Below the pieces are notes generated by a model. That model did not search any database. It had not been told where the DNA came from and saw nothing but the letters and a program-made list of their open reading frames with translations. This document shows positions 13,257-21,378 of a stretch of DNA of 21,922 nucleotides, one piece after another. The DNA comes from a virus. Each line of letters starts with the position of its first letter. Positions within the stretch are counted from its first letter, which is position 1. Both the position numbers and the translations under genes were made by a program. The DNA lies in the IMG/VR virus record IMGVR_UViG_3300019776_000116, positions 1 to 21,922 of that record. One strand, written 5' to 3'.

Positions 13257-13778
13257 ATGTACACCGCCAGCATTTCGGTCGATCAAGTCATTGATGCCCT
13301 GGCGGCATTCCTTGCACCTTTCATGCCTGGGGCGCAAATCGTCCGCGCACAGGTCAACCGGGTGGCCTTGCCGTCAAATCCTTGCGCTGTGCTTACGGAA
13401 CTTTTGCAAGTTGATTTGAGCGTACCGGCCACGGAATACCAGCCGCCGGTCGCCCCGGCGCCAGCCATTGGGACCGCCACAATCTACGGCCCGTCGCGCA
13501 TCGACGTGCAAATTGACTTTTACGGGGCGCAAGCTGGTGAGTTTTGCAAGACCGTAAAAACCGCGTTCCGGTCGCATTGGGGGTTTGCCCATTTCCCCGC
13601 GAACATTAAGCCGCTGTACACGTCCGACGGCGTTCAATCGCCCCTCTTAACCGGGGAACAGCAATATGAAAGCCGATGGACGCTTACGGCATCAATGCAA
13701 TACAATCCAACTGTTACGGTTCCGCAGGAATTTGCCGAACAGGCTTATCCGGCTTTGGTTATTCCGGCGGACGTGTGA
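13257..13778 (+). CDS. Neck/tail terminator-like protein (gp12-like)
   Basis: The protein has 173 residues and begins directly after the TAA of the upstream gene. It contains VIDALAAFLAPFMPGAQIVR, the family-like TATIYGPSRIDVQIDFYG and QQYESRWTLTASMQYNPTVT. This pattern fits the phage neck terminator gp12-like (LIC_12616) proteins that cap the tail tube before joining the head. It sits directly before the sheath gene, the expected position. Confidence 0.75.
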   Translation: MYTASISVDQVIDALAAFLAPFMPGAQIVRAQVNRVALPSNPCAVLTELLQVDLSVPATEYQPPVAPAPAIGTATIYGPSRIDVQIDFYGAQAGEFCKTVKTAFRSHWGFAHFPANIKPLYTSDGVQSPLLTGEQQYESRWTLTASMQYNPTVTVPQEFAEQAYPALVIPADV

Positions 13779-13814
13779 TTATGCGGATTACCACTTATTT
13801 CATGAGGTGAACAA

Positions 13815-15296
13815 ATGACTATCCCGGCAAGCGACATTGTTGTTGTCAATCCCGGCGTCGTTGGTTCCGGCGGTAATCCGCTGGCCCTGAACGGCGTCAT
13901 TCTCTCCAAAAATACTTTGCTCCCGACCGGCGGCGTGCGTTCATTCGCCAGCGCCGACGCCGTGAGTGCGTTTTTTGGCCCGTCTTCCACGGAATACGCC
14001 CTTGCCCAAACTTACTTTTTGGGCTTTGACAATTCCACGATCAAACCGGGCACGCTGTATTTCGCCCCGTTTGTGGAAGCCGACCGCGCCGCCTGGTTGC
14101 AATCGGGTTCCCTGTCCGGCATGACCCTGGCGCAACTACAAGCCCTGTCCGGCGTGCTGACTGTGACCGTCGACGGCACGGCCTTTACGTCTTCAAGCAT
14201 CAACCTCGCAACGGCAACCAGTTTCAGCAATGCGGCGACGATGATTGCCGCGGCCTTCACTGGCACCGGCAAACCGACTTGCGCCTGGAATGCGGTCAAC
14301 AGCACCTTCACGCTAAACAGCGTCACGACCGGCGCATCCTCGACAATCGGCTATGCAACCGGCACCCTGTCCGCGGGCCTCAAGCTGACCAGCGCGACCG
14401 GCGCCATCCTGTCCCAAGGTGACATTGCGGACACCCCGGCCACGGCCATGGATGCGGTCAAGGCGGCGACTCAGAATTGGGTCGACTTCATGACGATTTG
14501 GGAGCCTTTGCTTGCCGACAAAGAACTCTTTGCCGAATGGACGAACGCGCAAAATCAGCGTTACATGTACGTTTGCTGGGACACGGACGCGCAAGCAATC
14601 GTCAACGGTTCGACTACCTGTTTTGGTGCGGTTGCCAAGTCCCTGGGCTACGACGGCGTCGTGCCGGTTTACAACACTGTGACCCTGGCCGCGTTCATGC
14701 TGGGCACCGTGGCGTCGATTGACTTTAGCCGCCTGAATGGCCGCATCACTTCGGCTTTCAAATCGCAAAGCGGATTCGTGCCCACTGTGACCGACCAGCA
14801 AATCGCAGCCAATCTGCTGGCGAACGGTTACAGCTTTTACGGCTCCTATGCGACCGCAAACGATCAATTCAATTTCCTTTACAACGGCCAAATGTCCGGC
14901 AAGTGGAAATGGGTTGATACCTTTGTCGACCAAGTCTATTTGAACAGTCAATTCCAATTGGCCTTGCTTTCGCTGCTGACAAGCGTTAAGTCGATTCCTT
15001 ACAACGAATCCGGCTATTCGCTGATTCGTGCGGCCATGATCGACCCAATTTCCGCCGGTATCAACTTTGGCAGCATTCGCACCGGCATTACCATGTCGGC
15101 GTCGCAAAAAGCCCAAGTGAATCAGGCGGCCGGTTTGGACGTTTCGACCATCATTGAGCAACAAGGCTATTACCTGCAAATTCTCGACCCTGGTGCGCAA
15201 GTGCGCGGCAATCGCGGAACGCCGGTAATCAACTTTTGGTACACCGACGGCGGCGCGGTCCAAAAGATCACCGTCGCATCTATTGACATCATGTAA
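13815..15296 (+). CDS. Tail sheath protein (DUF3383)
   Basis: The protein has 493 residues and a clear ribosome binding site GAGGTGA. It opens TIPASDIVVVNPGVVGSGGN and shows DUF3383 hallmarks such as WTNAQNQRYMYVCWDTD, FDRL-like strands around TVASIDFSRLNGR, and RAAMIDPISAGINFGSIRTG. The C-terminus NFWYTDGGAVQKITVASIDI forms the strand that links neighbouring sheath subunits in contractile tails. The presence of this gene defines the phage as contractile-tailed. Length matches the family. Confidence 0.92.
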   Translation: MTIPASDIVVVNPGVVGSGGNPLALNGVILSKNTLLPTGGVRSFASADAVSAFFGPSSTEYALAQTYFLGFDNSTIKPGTLYFAPFVEADRAAWLQSGSLSGMTLAQLQALSGVLTVTVDGTAFTSSSINLATATSFSNAATMIAAAFTGTGKPTCAWNAVNSTFTLNSVTTGASSTIGYATGTLSAGLKLTSATGAILSQGDIADTPATAMDAVKAATQNWVDFMTIWEPLLADKELFAEWTNAQNQRYMYVCWDTDAQAIVNGSTTCFGAVAKSLGYDGVVPVYNTVTLAAFMLGTVASIDFSRLNGRITSAFKSQSGFVPTVTDQQIAANLLANGYSFYGSYATANDQFNFLYNGQMSGKWKWVDTFVDQVYLNSQFQLALLSLLTSVKSIPYNESGYSLIRAAMIDPISAGINFGSIRTGITMSASQKAQVNQAAGLDVSTIIEQQGYYLQILDPGAQVRGNRGTPVINFWYTDGGAVQKITVASIDIM

Positions 15297-15305
15297 GGAA
15301 CAATC

Positions 15306-15743
15306 ATGGCTGATACCACAATCACCAGCGCGAACAGCGTTTTTACCATCGTGGTCGCGGGCTTGTTCCCGGCCCCGGTGCAGCTTCGCGGCTACGCCAG
15401 CGACAAGGCTTTCACCACGGAAGCCATTGACCTGGCCGAAGTCCAAATGGGCGTCGACGGTCGCATGACCGCCGGTTTCATTCCGAACCCGACGAAGCAA
15501 ACCGTTACGCTGCAGGCCGATAGCCCCAGCAAGGACATTTTCACCGCACTGATTCAGGCAATGAAGACGGCGCGGGAAGTGTTCTACATTTCCGGTTCAA
15601 TCGCGTTGCCTTCGACCGGCGAATCTTTCACGCTGACCCGCGGCATTCTCACGAATGCAAAGCAAATCCCGGACGCGCAAAAAGTTCTGCAGCCCGTGGA
15701 TTACGTCATTACCTGGGAAAGCGTGAACCGTTCGCTGCTGTAA
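15306..15743 (+). CDS. Tail tube protein
   Basis: The protein has 145 residues and AAGGAA overlapping the sheath stop as ribosome binding site. It follows the sheath, has the expected tube length, and is beta-rich with a central MGVDGRMTAGFIPNPTKQTV stretch and ending YVITWESVNRSLL. Similar proteins after DUF3383 sheaths are often labelled tail fibre in databases but correspond to the tube by position. The gene is followed by the structured leader of the chaperone gene. Confidence 0.82.
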   Translation: MADTTITSANSVFTIVVAGLFPAPVQLRGYASDKAFTTEAIDLAEVQMGVDGRMTAGFIPNPTKQTVTLQADSPSKDIFTALIQAMKTAREVFYISGSIALPSTGESFTLTRGILTNAKQIPDAQKVLQPVDYVITWESVNRSLL

Positions 15744-15758
15744 CAGGCGCACCAGTTA

Positions 15759-15852
15759 GCCCCCGGCAAGGCCCACAAAGCCGCTTTGCCCTCTCCCGAA
15801 GCACGCCGGGGGCACCTTAACACCACGGGAGAGGAATCACGATACGGAGAGG
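15759..15852 (+). promoter_or_regulatory. Candidate RNA pseudoknot with anti-Shine-Dalgarno segment
   Basis: Two perfect 9-bp inverted repeats interlock: GCCCCCGGC (15759-15767) with GCCGGGGGC (15805-15813), and CCTCTCCCG (15790-15798) with CGGGAGAGG (15826-15834). The order is stem 1, stem 2, stem 1, stem 2, the topology of an H-type pseudoknot with loops of 22, 6 and 12 bases; the first loop holds a mini-hairpin CAAAG-CCG-CTTTG (15776-15788). CCTCTCC (15790-15796) can also pair with the true ribosome binding site GGAGAGG (15846-15852) of the chaperone gene. The leader could therefore control chaperone translation. Confidence 0.65.
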
Positions 15853-15859
15853 TATCACA

Positions 15860-16318
15860 ATGGCACGCACGACAGCAAATTACACCATTCAAGACGAAGG
15901 CCGCGACCACGGTAAGGTTTTCGTTTTAACCGAACTACCCGCCAGCCGGGCGGAATCTTGGGCAATGCGGGCGCTCCTGGCCCTCATGTCAAGCGGCGTC
16001 GAAGTCCCGGAAGGGTTTGACCGCATGGGCATGGCTGGAATGGCGGAAGTCGGCATTCGTGCCCTATCCGGCCTCAAATGGGAAGTCGCGGAGCCATTGC
16101 TTGCGGAAATGTGGTCTTGCGTGCAAATCATGCCGGACCCCAGCAAACCGCACATTGTCCGAAATCTGATTGAAGAGGACATTGAAGAAATTTCGACCCG
16201 CGTGAAACTTCGCGCCGAAGTGTGGAAATTGCACACGGGTTTTTTGAAGGCCGTCGCCCCCTCAATCTCCGAAGGCTCCCCGGCGGCGGCCCGCAAAAAG
16301 GGTTCGCGGAATACTTGA
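15860..16318 (+). CDS. Tail assembly chaperone, short form (gpG analogue)
   Basis: The protein has 152 residues. It starts at ATG 15860 with GGAGAGG seven bases upstream. It opens with NYTIQDEGRDHGKVFVLTEL and contains PASRAESWAMRALLALMSSG, a pattern common in phage tail chaperones, and SRVKL-type helices near the C-terminus. It lies between tube and tape-measure genes, where nearly all long-tailed phages encode a chaperone pair that coats the tape measure protein during tube polymerisation. The end carries the frameshift site. Confidence 0.83.
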   Translation: MARTTANYTIQDEGRDHGKVFVLTELPASRAESWAMRALLALMSSGVEVPEGFDRMGMAGMAEVGIRALSGLKWEVAEPLLAEMWSCVQIMPDPSKPHIVRNLIEEDIEEISTRVKLRAEVWKLHTGFLKAVAPSISEGSPAAARKKGSRNT

Positions 16319-16467
16319 ACCTTTCGGCCGTTATCGGCACGTTGCTTTCCAAACGCATGGCAACGCTGCACGAATTGGATACGGTTTATGGGGTGCAAGA
16401 CGTCTACGATATGCTGGAAGTCATAACGGTAGATGACTACAATAACGCTTTGGCGAACCGGGAATAA
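15860..16467 (+). CDS. Tail assembly chaperone, -1 frameshift fusion (gpGT analogue)
   Basis: A -1 shift at C AAA AAG (16294-16300) would join the first 147 codons to a second frame running from 16300 to the TAA at 16465-16467, giving a 202-residue protein. The extension reads GFAEYLNLSAVIGTLLSKRM, then ATLHELDTVYGVQDVYDMLE and VITVDDYNNALANRE, which resembles the T-domain of other phages. The second frame has no plausible start with a ribosome binding site, consistent with expression only by shifting. Confidence 0.78.
16294..16321 (+). promoter_or_regulatory. Programmed -1 frameshift site
   Basis: The heptamer CAAAAAG is in phase as C AAA AAG, so both tRNAs on lysine codons 146-147 can slip back one base; the A-site re-pairing is perfect and the P-site re-pairs at two of three positions. 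GGTTC (16301-16305) and GAACC (16317-16321) can form a hairpin immediately downstream. The zero-frame stop follows at 16316. Confidence 0.7.
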
Positions 16468-16472
16468 TCCAC

Positions 16473-18341
16473 ATGGCTACAATCATCGACAGCTTGCTTG
16501 TAAAACTTGGGCTAGATTCTTCGGAATTTAGCGCGGGTAAGAACAAGGTCGACAAGGGCCTCAAGGATACCGGCGCCGAAGCCGATAAAGCCGGGGCGAA
16601 GCTCAAAAAATCGGGCAAGGACGGCGCCGAAGGTTTCGAGAATGTAGCCAAGAGCGCGACCAAATTCCTGGCAATCATTGGCGGCACCGTGGCCGTTAAG
16701 CGGTTCATTGAACAAACCGTCGAATCGTCCGCCACCCTCGACCGTCTTTCGCAAAATCTCAGTGCCAACGTGGCGACCGTGTCCGCCTGGTCCAATGCGG
16801 CCGAACTTGCCGGGGGTTCCGCGTCCGGGCTCCAAGGCACCATGGATATGCTCAGTAAGTCGCAAACGGAATTGCAGCTTACCGGGCAAAGCGGCCTTAT
16901 CCCCTATTTCTCCGCGCTGGGCTTGAGCCTGGCGGACACTCAAGGGAAAGCCAAACCGGTCAACGACTTGCTGCTGGAACTGTCTGACCGTTTCAGCAAA
17001 ATGGACCGCACCACGGCCAACAATATGGGCCGTATGATGGGCCTTGACCAAGGAACAATGCAACTTTTGCTAAAGGGGCGTTCCGAAGTTGAATTGATGA
17101 TTAAGCGGCAAAAGGAATTTGGCGCCGTCACGAAGCAACAGGCCGAAGAATCTAGCCGCCTCAAATTGGCAATGACTGACAGCCGCCAAAGTTTTGAAGC
17201 CTTCGGGCGCGAACTTTTGTCGGCCGCAACCCCAGCCATTGAAAAGCTATTTTCCATCATGGCCGATTTTGGCGCATGGATGCGGGAAAACAAGGAATTC
17301 GTTAACGCCTTCCTGACCATCATCGCGGTCGGCCTGGGTGCGATTGCCGCGGCAACAATCCCCATTAACCTGACTGTGGCCGCCGTCACCGGCCTGGCCG
17401 CGGCAATCGCATTGCTATATCAGGATTACCAGACATGGAAGCGCGGCGGGGAAAGTTTCATTGACTGGTCGAAATGGGAGCCCGGATTTAAGGCCGCTGG
17501 CGCCGGTATCCGCTGGCTCAAGGACTTGTTAAGCGACTTGGTTTATCGGGCGATTGCTGGCGCCGACGTCCTGTCCGCCGTGTGGAATCGTGATTGGGAT
17601 AGGGTCAAATTTGCAGCGGGGGAATTCATGAACGGCAACGGCAAGACTTACGGCGAATCTCCGCCCCCTGCACCACCCGCCACGGCCCCTACGTCTTCGG
17701 CTGGGGGTAAGGGTGCGTCGAACCAAGAGCAAGCCGCCATGGCCTATTTTCAGGCCCAAGGTTGGTCGCGTGAGCAAGCGGCCGGACTGGCGGCCAATAT
17801 CAAACTGGAATCGGCTTTTAACGCTGGGGCTGTGGGCGACAACGGCAAGGCATACGGCATTGCACAATGGCACCCTGACCGGCAAGCCGAATTCCAAAAG
17901 AAGTTTGGAAAACCCATTCAAGGGTCGACGCTTGAAGAGCAAATGGCCTTCATGCACTATGAATTGACCCAAGGCAATGAGCGTGCCGCCGGGGCCAAAT
18001 TGCGCGGAACAAGTAGCGCCGCCGAAGCCGCCGCCGCGGTATCCATGCACTATGAACGCCCGGCCGACAGAGCGGGCGAAGCGGCGAAGCGCGGACAAAT
18101 GGCCCTTGCCATGCTTGGGGGCGTGCCTGGGGCCTCTCAGGCGGCCGCCGGGGCTGGTGCTGGTCAAGTTGCCCAAGGCAACCTTGCGGGCGCCCCTGGG
18201 GCCGGTAGTCGAAGCGTTGAAACCCACATTGGAGAGGTCAAAGTTTATTCAGCGGCCACGGATGCGAACGGCATCGCCAAAGACATGGGCAAGTCGCTGG
18301 ATTACCTTTTTACATCGCAAGCAAATTACGGGCTGAATTGA
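16473..18341 (+). CDS. Tape measure protein with C-terminal tail lysozyme domain
   Basis: The protein has 622 residues. Residues 1-270 are helical, opening MATIIDSLLVKLGLDSSEFS then GKNKVDKGLKDTG as in many tape measures. A hydrophobic stretch at 278-316 could insert in the inner membrane. A Pro/Ala/Ser linker (395-412) leads to a lysozyme-like domain at about 417-542: MAYFQAQGWSREQAAGLAAN, IKLESAFN with probable catalytic E446, YGIAQWH (461-467) and EEQMAFMHYEL, matching the phage tail lysozyme family that cuts peptidoglycan during DNA entry. Using about 1.5 angstrom per residue, the tail would be short (below 100 nm). Confidence 0.92.
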   Translation: MATIIDSLLVKLGLDSSEFSAGKNKVDKGLKDTGAEADKAGAKLKKSGKDGAEGFENVAKSATKFLAIIGGTVAVKRFIEQTVESSATLDRLSQNLSANVATVSAWSNAAELAGGSASGLQGTMDMLSKSQTELQLTGQSGLIPYFSALGLSLADTQGKAKPVNDLLLELSDRFSKMDRTTANNMGRMMGLDQGTMQLLLKGRSEVELMIKRQKEFGAVTKQQAEESSRLKLAMTDSRQSFEAFGRELLSAATPAIEKLFSIMADFGAWMRENKEFVNAFLTIIAVGLGAIAAATIPINLTVAAVTGLAAAIALLYQDYQTWKRGGESFIDWSKWEPGFKAAGAGIRWLKDLLSDLVYRAIAGADVLSAVWNRDWDRVKFAAGEFMNGNGKTYGESPPPAPPATAPTSSAGGKGASNQEQAAMAYFQAQGWSREQAAGLAANIKLESAFNAGAVGDNGKAYGIAQWHPDRQAEFQKKFGKPIQGSTLEEQMAFMHYELTQGNERAAGAKLRGTSSAAEAAAAVSMHYERPADRAGEAAKRGQMALAMLGGVPGASQAAAGAGAGQVAQGNLAGAPGAGSRSVETHIGEVKVYSAATDANGIAKDMGKSLDYLFTSQANYGLN

Positions 18342-18342
18342 T

Positions 18343-19098
18343 ATGGCGCTTATCCCATTCCCTGACGTGCCCAAATTGCCAGGCGTCCCGGCGTTGCCAC
18401 GTTCGTCCAATTTCCCGCCGTCCCTACGTGCTGGCCTAGGGTTGCTGCAGGGCATGCTATGGCGCATTTTCCAAGTGCAAACCCGCTGGGGAATTTTCGA
18501 CAGCAAGGGTAAGCCCCTGGGCGACCCGGCCAAATTTTCGGGCCTCATTGGCAGCGCTTTGGACGCGGCCGGGCTGGGTTCTACCTTATCGACCGGGGCC
18601 GTTGATTACTCCAAAGAAACCCGCGTAAGCGACTTCCCGCTTGAGCGTGGCAGCTTCGCCAGCTACAACAAGGTCGAAACGCCAGCGTCGCCCGTGGTTA
18701 CGCTGTGCCTCACTGGCAGCGAAAAGAACCGCCGCACATTTTTGGAAGCCATCGATACCGCTTGCAAATCGACGGACCTTTACAGCGTGGTAACGCCGGA
18801 AGTGACTTACATCAATTACAGCGTCGAACGGTACAACTACCAGCGCCGGAGCAACAAGGGCGCGACCCTGCTGATTGTGGAAATCACCTTGAAGGAAATC
18901 CGCCAGGTTTCGGCCTCTTATGCCCAATCGAACAAAGGGCAAGTCGACAAGCCAAAGGACGCCAGCGCCACGCCGCAAGCTGACAATGGTAAGGTGCAGG
19001 CGCAAACGCCGATCGCTTCCACGCTCAAGAGCCTGGCGGACAAAGTGCCCGCCCTTGCTGATAAAGCCGGGGCCTACCTTCAAGGATTGGTGAACTGA
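18343..19098 (+). CDS. Dit-like baseplate/tail hub protein
   Basis: The protein has 251 residues and begins one base after the tape measure stop. The conserved core is at about 45-190: RIFQVQTRWGIFDSKGKPL, YSKETRVSDFPLERGSFASY, SPVVTLCLTGSEKNRRTFLE and YNYQRRSNKGATLLIVEITL. This pattern fits Dit-like distal tail proteins of short-tailed myophages, which form the hub ring joining tube and baseplate. The C-terminal tail is low-complexity and ends in a hydrophobic helix. Confidence 0.75.
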   Translation: MALIPFPDVPKLPGVPALPRSSNFPPSLRAGLGLLQGMLWRIFQVQTRWGIFDSKGKPLGDPAKFSGLIGSALDAAGLGSTLSTGAVDYSKETRVSDFPLERGSFASYNKVETPASPVVTLCLTGSEKNRRTFLEAIDTACKSTDLYSVVTPEVTYINYSVERYNYQRRSNKGATLLIVEITLKEIRQVSASYAQSNKGQVDKPKDASATPQADNGKVQAQTPIASTLKSLADKVPALADKAGAYLQGLVN

Positions 19099-19406
19099 TG
19101 CAAAGCGTACCTTTACAGCCTATCCCGTCCCAATCGACCAAAGTTGTTTTGGGCGGCCAGAATTGCCAGCTTTTGATTAACCAAAAGCCGCAAGGGATTT
19201 TTGTCGACATAAACGCGGACGGCGTGGATATCGTCACCAGCGTGATTGCCCGCGACGCCGTGCCGCTGGTTTGCCGCGAATATACCGGCTTCGCTGGAAA
19301 TTTACTTTTCATTGACACCCAAGGCAGCGACGACCCGTCCTATGCTGGATTGGGCGACCGCTTTTCTTTGGTCTATTTGACGGCGGAAGAATATGCCCTC
19401 ATTTGA
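19098..19406 (+). CDS. Baseplate plug-like protein (Pam3 gp18 family)
   Basis: The protein has 102 residues. Its ATG shares one base with the previous stop. VPLQPIPSQSTKVVLGGQNC, LLINQKPQGIFVDINADG, DDPSYAGLGDRFSLVYLTAE are typical of the cyanophage Pam3 baseplate plug gp18 family found between the Dit-like and hub genes. The 3' end overlaps the hub gene by 14 bases. Confidence 0.78.
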   Translation: MQSVPLQPIPSQSTKVVLGGQNCQLLINQKPQGIFVDINADGVDIVTSVIARDAVPLVCREYTGFAGNLLFIDTQGSDDPSYAGLGDRFSLVYLTAEEYALI

Positions 19407-20268
19407 CAGCAAAAAGCAATTGCGCTTTGTCATTACGCTAGGAACTGGCAAATTCGGTTCAAGCAACAATGACCAAATTACGCTGCAGGGCTTCCGCGCA
19501 ATCGCTGATATCGACAAAGCTGGCGGCATGATGATGGGCACGCTACGCGCTAAAATTTTTGGCGTGAAGCAAGTCGACATGAACAGCGTTACGACGCTGC
19601 AATGGAAGCCCGGCACACTGATTCCCAACACCGTGGAAGTGTTCGCCATCGACGGGGCCGCGGAAACGCTGGTATTCGCCGGGAACATCGTCAACGCCTG
19701 GGCTGATTACCAAAGCATGCCGGACGTGTATTTGCACATTCAGGCGCAATCGGCATTTTTCAACGCTTTGAAGGCCATCCCGCCGCGGAGTTTCAAAGGC
19801 CGCGTCGACGTGGCTTCGGTCATGGCGCAAATTGCCCGCGACCTGGGCTACACCTTTGAAAATAACGGCGTCACCACGCAATTGACCGACGTCTATTTGC
19901 CCAATACCGGCATGGAACAGGCCAAAGACCTTGCACGGGCCGCCGGGTGCGACCTGTATCTTGACGACAAGATTTTGGCAATCACGCCGCCGAATGTTCC
20001 GCGCAAAGTAATCATTCCGCTGATATCGCCAGCGTCCGGCCTGGTGGGTTATCCGACGTTTGACGGCGTGGGCGTCAATTTTCAAATCCTATTCAATCCA
20101 GCCGTAACCTTCGGCGGTTCCGTCAAATTGGAAACTGACGTGCAACAAGCGGCCGGGGAATGGGTTGTTACTTCGGTCGGCCATAGGCTGGAATCGGAAA
20201 AGCTGGGCGGCGCCTGGTTTTCAACAATAAGAGGGAATCAGAATGGCCTCGCAGTCACCGGACGCTAA
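19393..20268 (+). CDS. Baseplate hub protein (gp27/gp44-like)
   Basis: The protein has 291 residues. It should form the trimeric hub above the spike. Features include the early beta-domain (DQITLQGFRAIADIDKAGGM, GTLRAKIFGV), the SFKGRVDVASVMAQIARDLG segment followed by YTFENNG, typical of hub proteins, and LARAAGCDLYLDDKILAIT. The C-terminal strands (WVVTSVGHRLESEKLGGAWF) fit the family. It overlaps the plug gene by 14 bases and the spike gene by 26 bases, indicating coupled translation. Confidence 0.83.
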   Translation: MPSFDSKKQLRFVITLGTGKFGSSNNDQITLQGFRAIADIDKAGGMMMGTLRAKIFGVKQVDMNSVTTLQWKPGTLIPNTVEVFAIDGAAETLVFAGNIVNAWADYQSMPDVYLHIQAQSAFFNALKAIPPRSFKGRVDVASVMAQIARDLGYTFENNGVTTQLTDVYLPNTGMEQAKDLARAAGCDLYLDDKILAITPPNVPRKVIIPLISPASGLVGYPTFDGVGVNFQILFNPAVTFGGSVKLETDVQQAAGEWVVTSVGHRLESEKLGGAWFSTIRGNQNGLAVTGR

Positions 20269-21013
20269 CGGCATCCCAAGCGGGCAATTGAAGCCTTCCA
20301 GCACTTGGGGGGAATTCAACAATATCGCCTTCATGGTGCAGCAAGCATTGTCGAAGATGCAAACCGCGACCCTTGTCCGCGTGGAATCTTGCACGAATTC
20401 CGGCGCATTGTCCCCGGTGGGCTTGGTCGACGTCACGCCGCTGGTCAATCAACTGGACGGCCAGGGGAACCCGACGCCCCATGTGACTATTCACAATGTC
20501 CCATATTTGCGGCTGCAGGGTGGCGCCAATGGCATCATCATGGACCCACAAAAAGGCGACATTGGTGTTTGCGTGTTCGCGTCCCGTGATATTTCCAAGA
20601 TCAAGGCGACCAAGAAACAAGGCAATCCGGGCAGCTTCCGGCAATACAGCTTTTCCGACGGCATGTACCTGGGCGGCATGCTTAACGGCACCCCGACGCA
20701 ATATGTCCAATTCAGCGCCGCGGGCATCAAGATTCATTCCCCGGTCGCCGTAGTGCTGGACGCTCCCGATATCCAATTGAACGCGGCCACTGTGGAAATC
20801 AACGGCACCACGTCGACCACGGTCACGACTCCCACCTTCACGGTCAACGGCGCCACGGTCCTAAATGGCACCATTTCCCAAACGGGCGGGGGTGCGGCGC
20901 AATTCTCCGGCTCCATGGCAGTAACGGGCGACGTGACAGCACAGGGCACAAGCGTTCATAATCATACCCATACCAGCACGACGCCGGGTACGCCGACGAG
21001 TCCGCCACTATGA
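20243..21013 (+). CDS. Baseplate spike protein (Gp138/gpV-like)
   Basis: The protein has 256 residues with AGAGGG as ribosome binding site inside the hub gene. The N-terminal OB-fold region contains PQKGDIGVCVFASRDISK (102-119), typical of Gp138 N-terminal domains. The following Thr/Val/Gly-rich repeats (160-235) fit a triple beta-helix that pierces the outer membrane. HNHTH at 239-243 near the end is an HxH cluster that binds iron at the tip of P2 gpV-type spikes. The stop overlaps the next start by four bases (ATGA). Confidence 0.88.
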   Translation: MASQSPDANGIPSGQLKPSSTWGEFNNIAFMVQQALSKMQTATLVRVESCTNSGALSPVGLVDVTPLVNQLDGQGNPTPHVTIHNVPYLRLQGGANGIIMDPQKGDIGVCVFASRDISKIKATKKQGNPGSFRQYSFSDGMYLGGMLNGTPTQYVQFSAAGIKIHSPVAVVLDAPDIQLNAATVEINGTTSTTVTTPTFTVNGATVLNGTISQTGGGAAQFSGSMAVTGDVTAQGTSVHNHTHTSTTPGTPTSPPL

Positions 21014-21369
21014 CGCAATACAACACACTTTTACTAGATCAATCCGCATGGGATTTGGTCATTGACAGCGCCGGAAATATCGCAATGGCAACGCCCCCTT
21101 ACGCCCTGGCGCAAGATGTTGCCAGCGCCGTGCGCTTGTTCCTGGGTGAATTGTGGTATGCGACAACCAAGGGCATTCCGTATTTTGAGGACGTTTTAGG
21201 CCACTTGCCGCCCGCGTCTTTGCTGACCGGCTACATTGAAAAGGCGGCCTTGACGGTCCCCGGCGTCGTGACGGCCCAATGTATAATTTCGGCATTCGAC
21301 GCCCGCGAAATTACCGGACAAATTCAGTTTATTGACGAAACAGGAACCGCCAACGGCGTGACCTTCTAA
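21010..21369 (+). CDS. Baseplate wedge protein (gp25/gpW-like)
   Basis: The protein has 119 residues. It contains LDQSAWDLVIDSAGNIAMAT, YALAQDVASAVRLFLGELWY and GIPYFEDVLG, the standard pattern of the T4 gp25/Mu gp46-like wedge, where the conserved region near GIPY contacts the sheath initiator site. It overlaps the spike gene by four bases and is followed by baseplate J, as in most contractile phages. Confidence 0.87.
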   Translation: MTQYNTLLLDQSAWDLVIDSAGNIAMATPPYALAQDVASAVRLFLGELWYATTKGIPYFEDVLGHLPPASLLTGYIEKAALTVPGVVTAQCIISAFDAREITGQIQFIDETGTANGVTF

Positions 21370-21378
21370 GGGGCAATG

